NCBI GenBank assembly: GCA_905183005.1
Contig: CAJJDO010000026.1
Span: 643,412 to 707,411 of the forward strand
Direction of reading: 5' to 3'
Origin: Paramecium pentaurelia
Lineage: Eukaryota > Ciliophora > Oligohymenophorea > Peniculida > Parameciidae
Length of the DNA: 64,000 nt
Each line of letters opens with the position of its first letter. Position 1 is the first letter of the stretch. The notes beneath the pieces were generated by a model. The model was not told where the DNA came from, did no database searches, and was given only the letters and a program-made list of their open reading frames with translations. Below, piece after piece: positions 63,457 to 64,000 of the stretch. The position numbers and the translations under genes were made by a program.

Positions 63457-64000
63457 AAAAAATCTATTTAAAAAATTTTATACATCAATGCTCTTTATTT
63501 GCTCCTTTCTTATTTGACATATACTTTAATAAACTCATTTAAAATGTAAAGAATTTAAAAAAGGAATAAGTGGAGAAAAATAAAAAAAAAGAAAATATCA
63601 TATGCTTAGATGTTACTAATGGCTTCTCCAGATAATTTAGCATCTATCATTGTATGATATTAAAGAAAATAAACAAATTTTTATCTAATTAGCAGAAACT
63701 TTAAATTTCAAGGTAATTCTTTTTAAAACTAGAATATTAACTAAATCTCATAAATATACGAGTCCATTTGTAATATAAAAGATAGTTAAATTAATGATTT
63801 ATATTTCTATTAAATAAAAAATAACTAGTAATAAATTAGTATAATTAGTGTTTTGAGATATATTAGTATTAGTATGTATATATATATATAAGATTTTTAA
63901 TATTAGTATTAGTTTTAAAATAATAATCTTAATAGATAGTACTATCTAGGTAAAGAATAATTAAATCATTACGTTCACACTAATCTTCTATATAGAAATA
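63457..64000. other. AT-rich tail of the window with simple-sequence stretches
   Basis: Contains an (AT)n run near 63875-63890 and repeated TTAGTATTAG words near 63840-63915. No complete gene was identified. A short protein-like plus-strand stretch near 63600-63700 may be a remnant of the broken gene to the left. Confidence 0.4.

Noticed and set aside
1..64000. Bacterial or standard-code interpretation
   Set aside because: Under the standard code no gene exceeds about 125 codons, whereas reading TAA/TAG as Gln reveals PCNA, Prp3, CDPK and IP3R end to end. Bacterial ribosome-binding sites, operons and terminators are not applicable.
1..64000. Tetrahymena as source
   Set aside because: The code would fit, but the tiny 20-31 nt introns and 35-50 bp gene spacing fit Paramecium far better.
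1..64000. tRNA, rRNA, CRISPR array, intact transposon
   Set aside because: No GC-richer cloverleaf-like block, rRNA signature, regularly spaced repeat array, or transposase-like frame with terminal repeats was seen.

Overview
The window is very AT-rich, gene-dense nuclear DNA from a ciliate that uses the variant code in which TAA and TAG encode Gln and TGA is the only stop. Long frames open only when TAA/TAG are read as Gln. The interrupting introns are tiny, mostly 20-31 nt and always GT...AG. Neighbouring genes are often only 33-48 bp apart. These features, together with trichocyst-matrix-type secreted proteins, point to a macronuclear chromosome of a Paramecium-like species. Gene models below were built by hand under this code. 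For most of them, removing the identified introns leaves an exact multiple of three from ATG to TGA.

Layout. 1-8.6 kb, minus strand: the start of a probable mitochondrial protein (cut by the window edge), a trichocyst matrix protein, a 6.7-kb TPR/IQ-type scaffold gene and a small 99-aa protein. 9.7-12.7 kb, plus strand: a PP2C-fold protein that has lost most metal-binding aspartates, a Ser/Thr kinase 41 bp behind it, and a small unknown gene. 12.9-21.8 kb, minus strand: a RhoGEF with DH-PH-PX-FERM-like order, and a giant signal-peptide, Cys-rich, multi-pass membrane protein. 22.1-28.2 kb: a three-RRM protein (plus), then on the minus strand a myristoylated CDPK, the U4/U6 snRNP protein Prp3 and a small basic protein. 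28.8-37.0 kb, plus: an 8.2-kb IP3-receptor-type Ca2+ release channel. 37.1-46.0 kb: a second secreted trichocyst-matrix-like protein, a coiled-coil protein, a small ORF, PCNA, an unknown protein, a coiled-coil protein, and an LRRC49-type leucine-rich-repeat protein. 46.5-48.5 kb, minus: a cyclic-nucleotide-gated K+ channel-like protein. 48.8-59.3 kb, plus: a START-domain protein, a 1038-aa intronless Gln-rich disordered protein, and a 1854-aa solenoid-kinase-pseudophosphatase fusion. 59.3-64 kb: no intact gene was found; there are remnants of frames broken by in-frame TGA codons and frame changes.

Together the genes lean towards Ca2+ and phosphorylation signalling and regulated secretion: an IP3R-type channel, a CDPK, two further kinases, pseudo-PP2C and pseudo-DUSP domains, a Rho exchange factor, a CNG-type channel and two trichocyst-matrix-like cargo proteins. 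They are mixed with housekeeping genes (PCNA, Prp3) and a tubulin-polyglutamylase-complex-type LRR protein. The most noteworthy items are the kinase/pseudo-DUSP fusion, the degenerate PP2C lying next to a kinase, the DH-PH-PX-FERM RhoGEF and a start codon apparently split by an intron. No rRNA, tRNA, CRISPR array or intact transposon was recognised.
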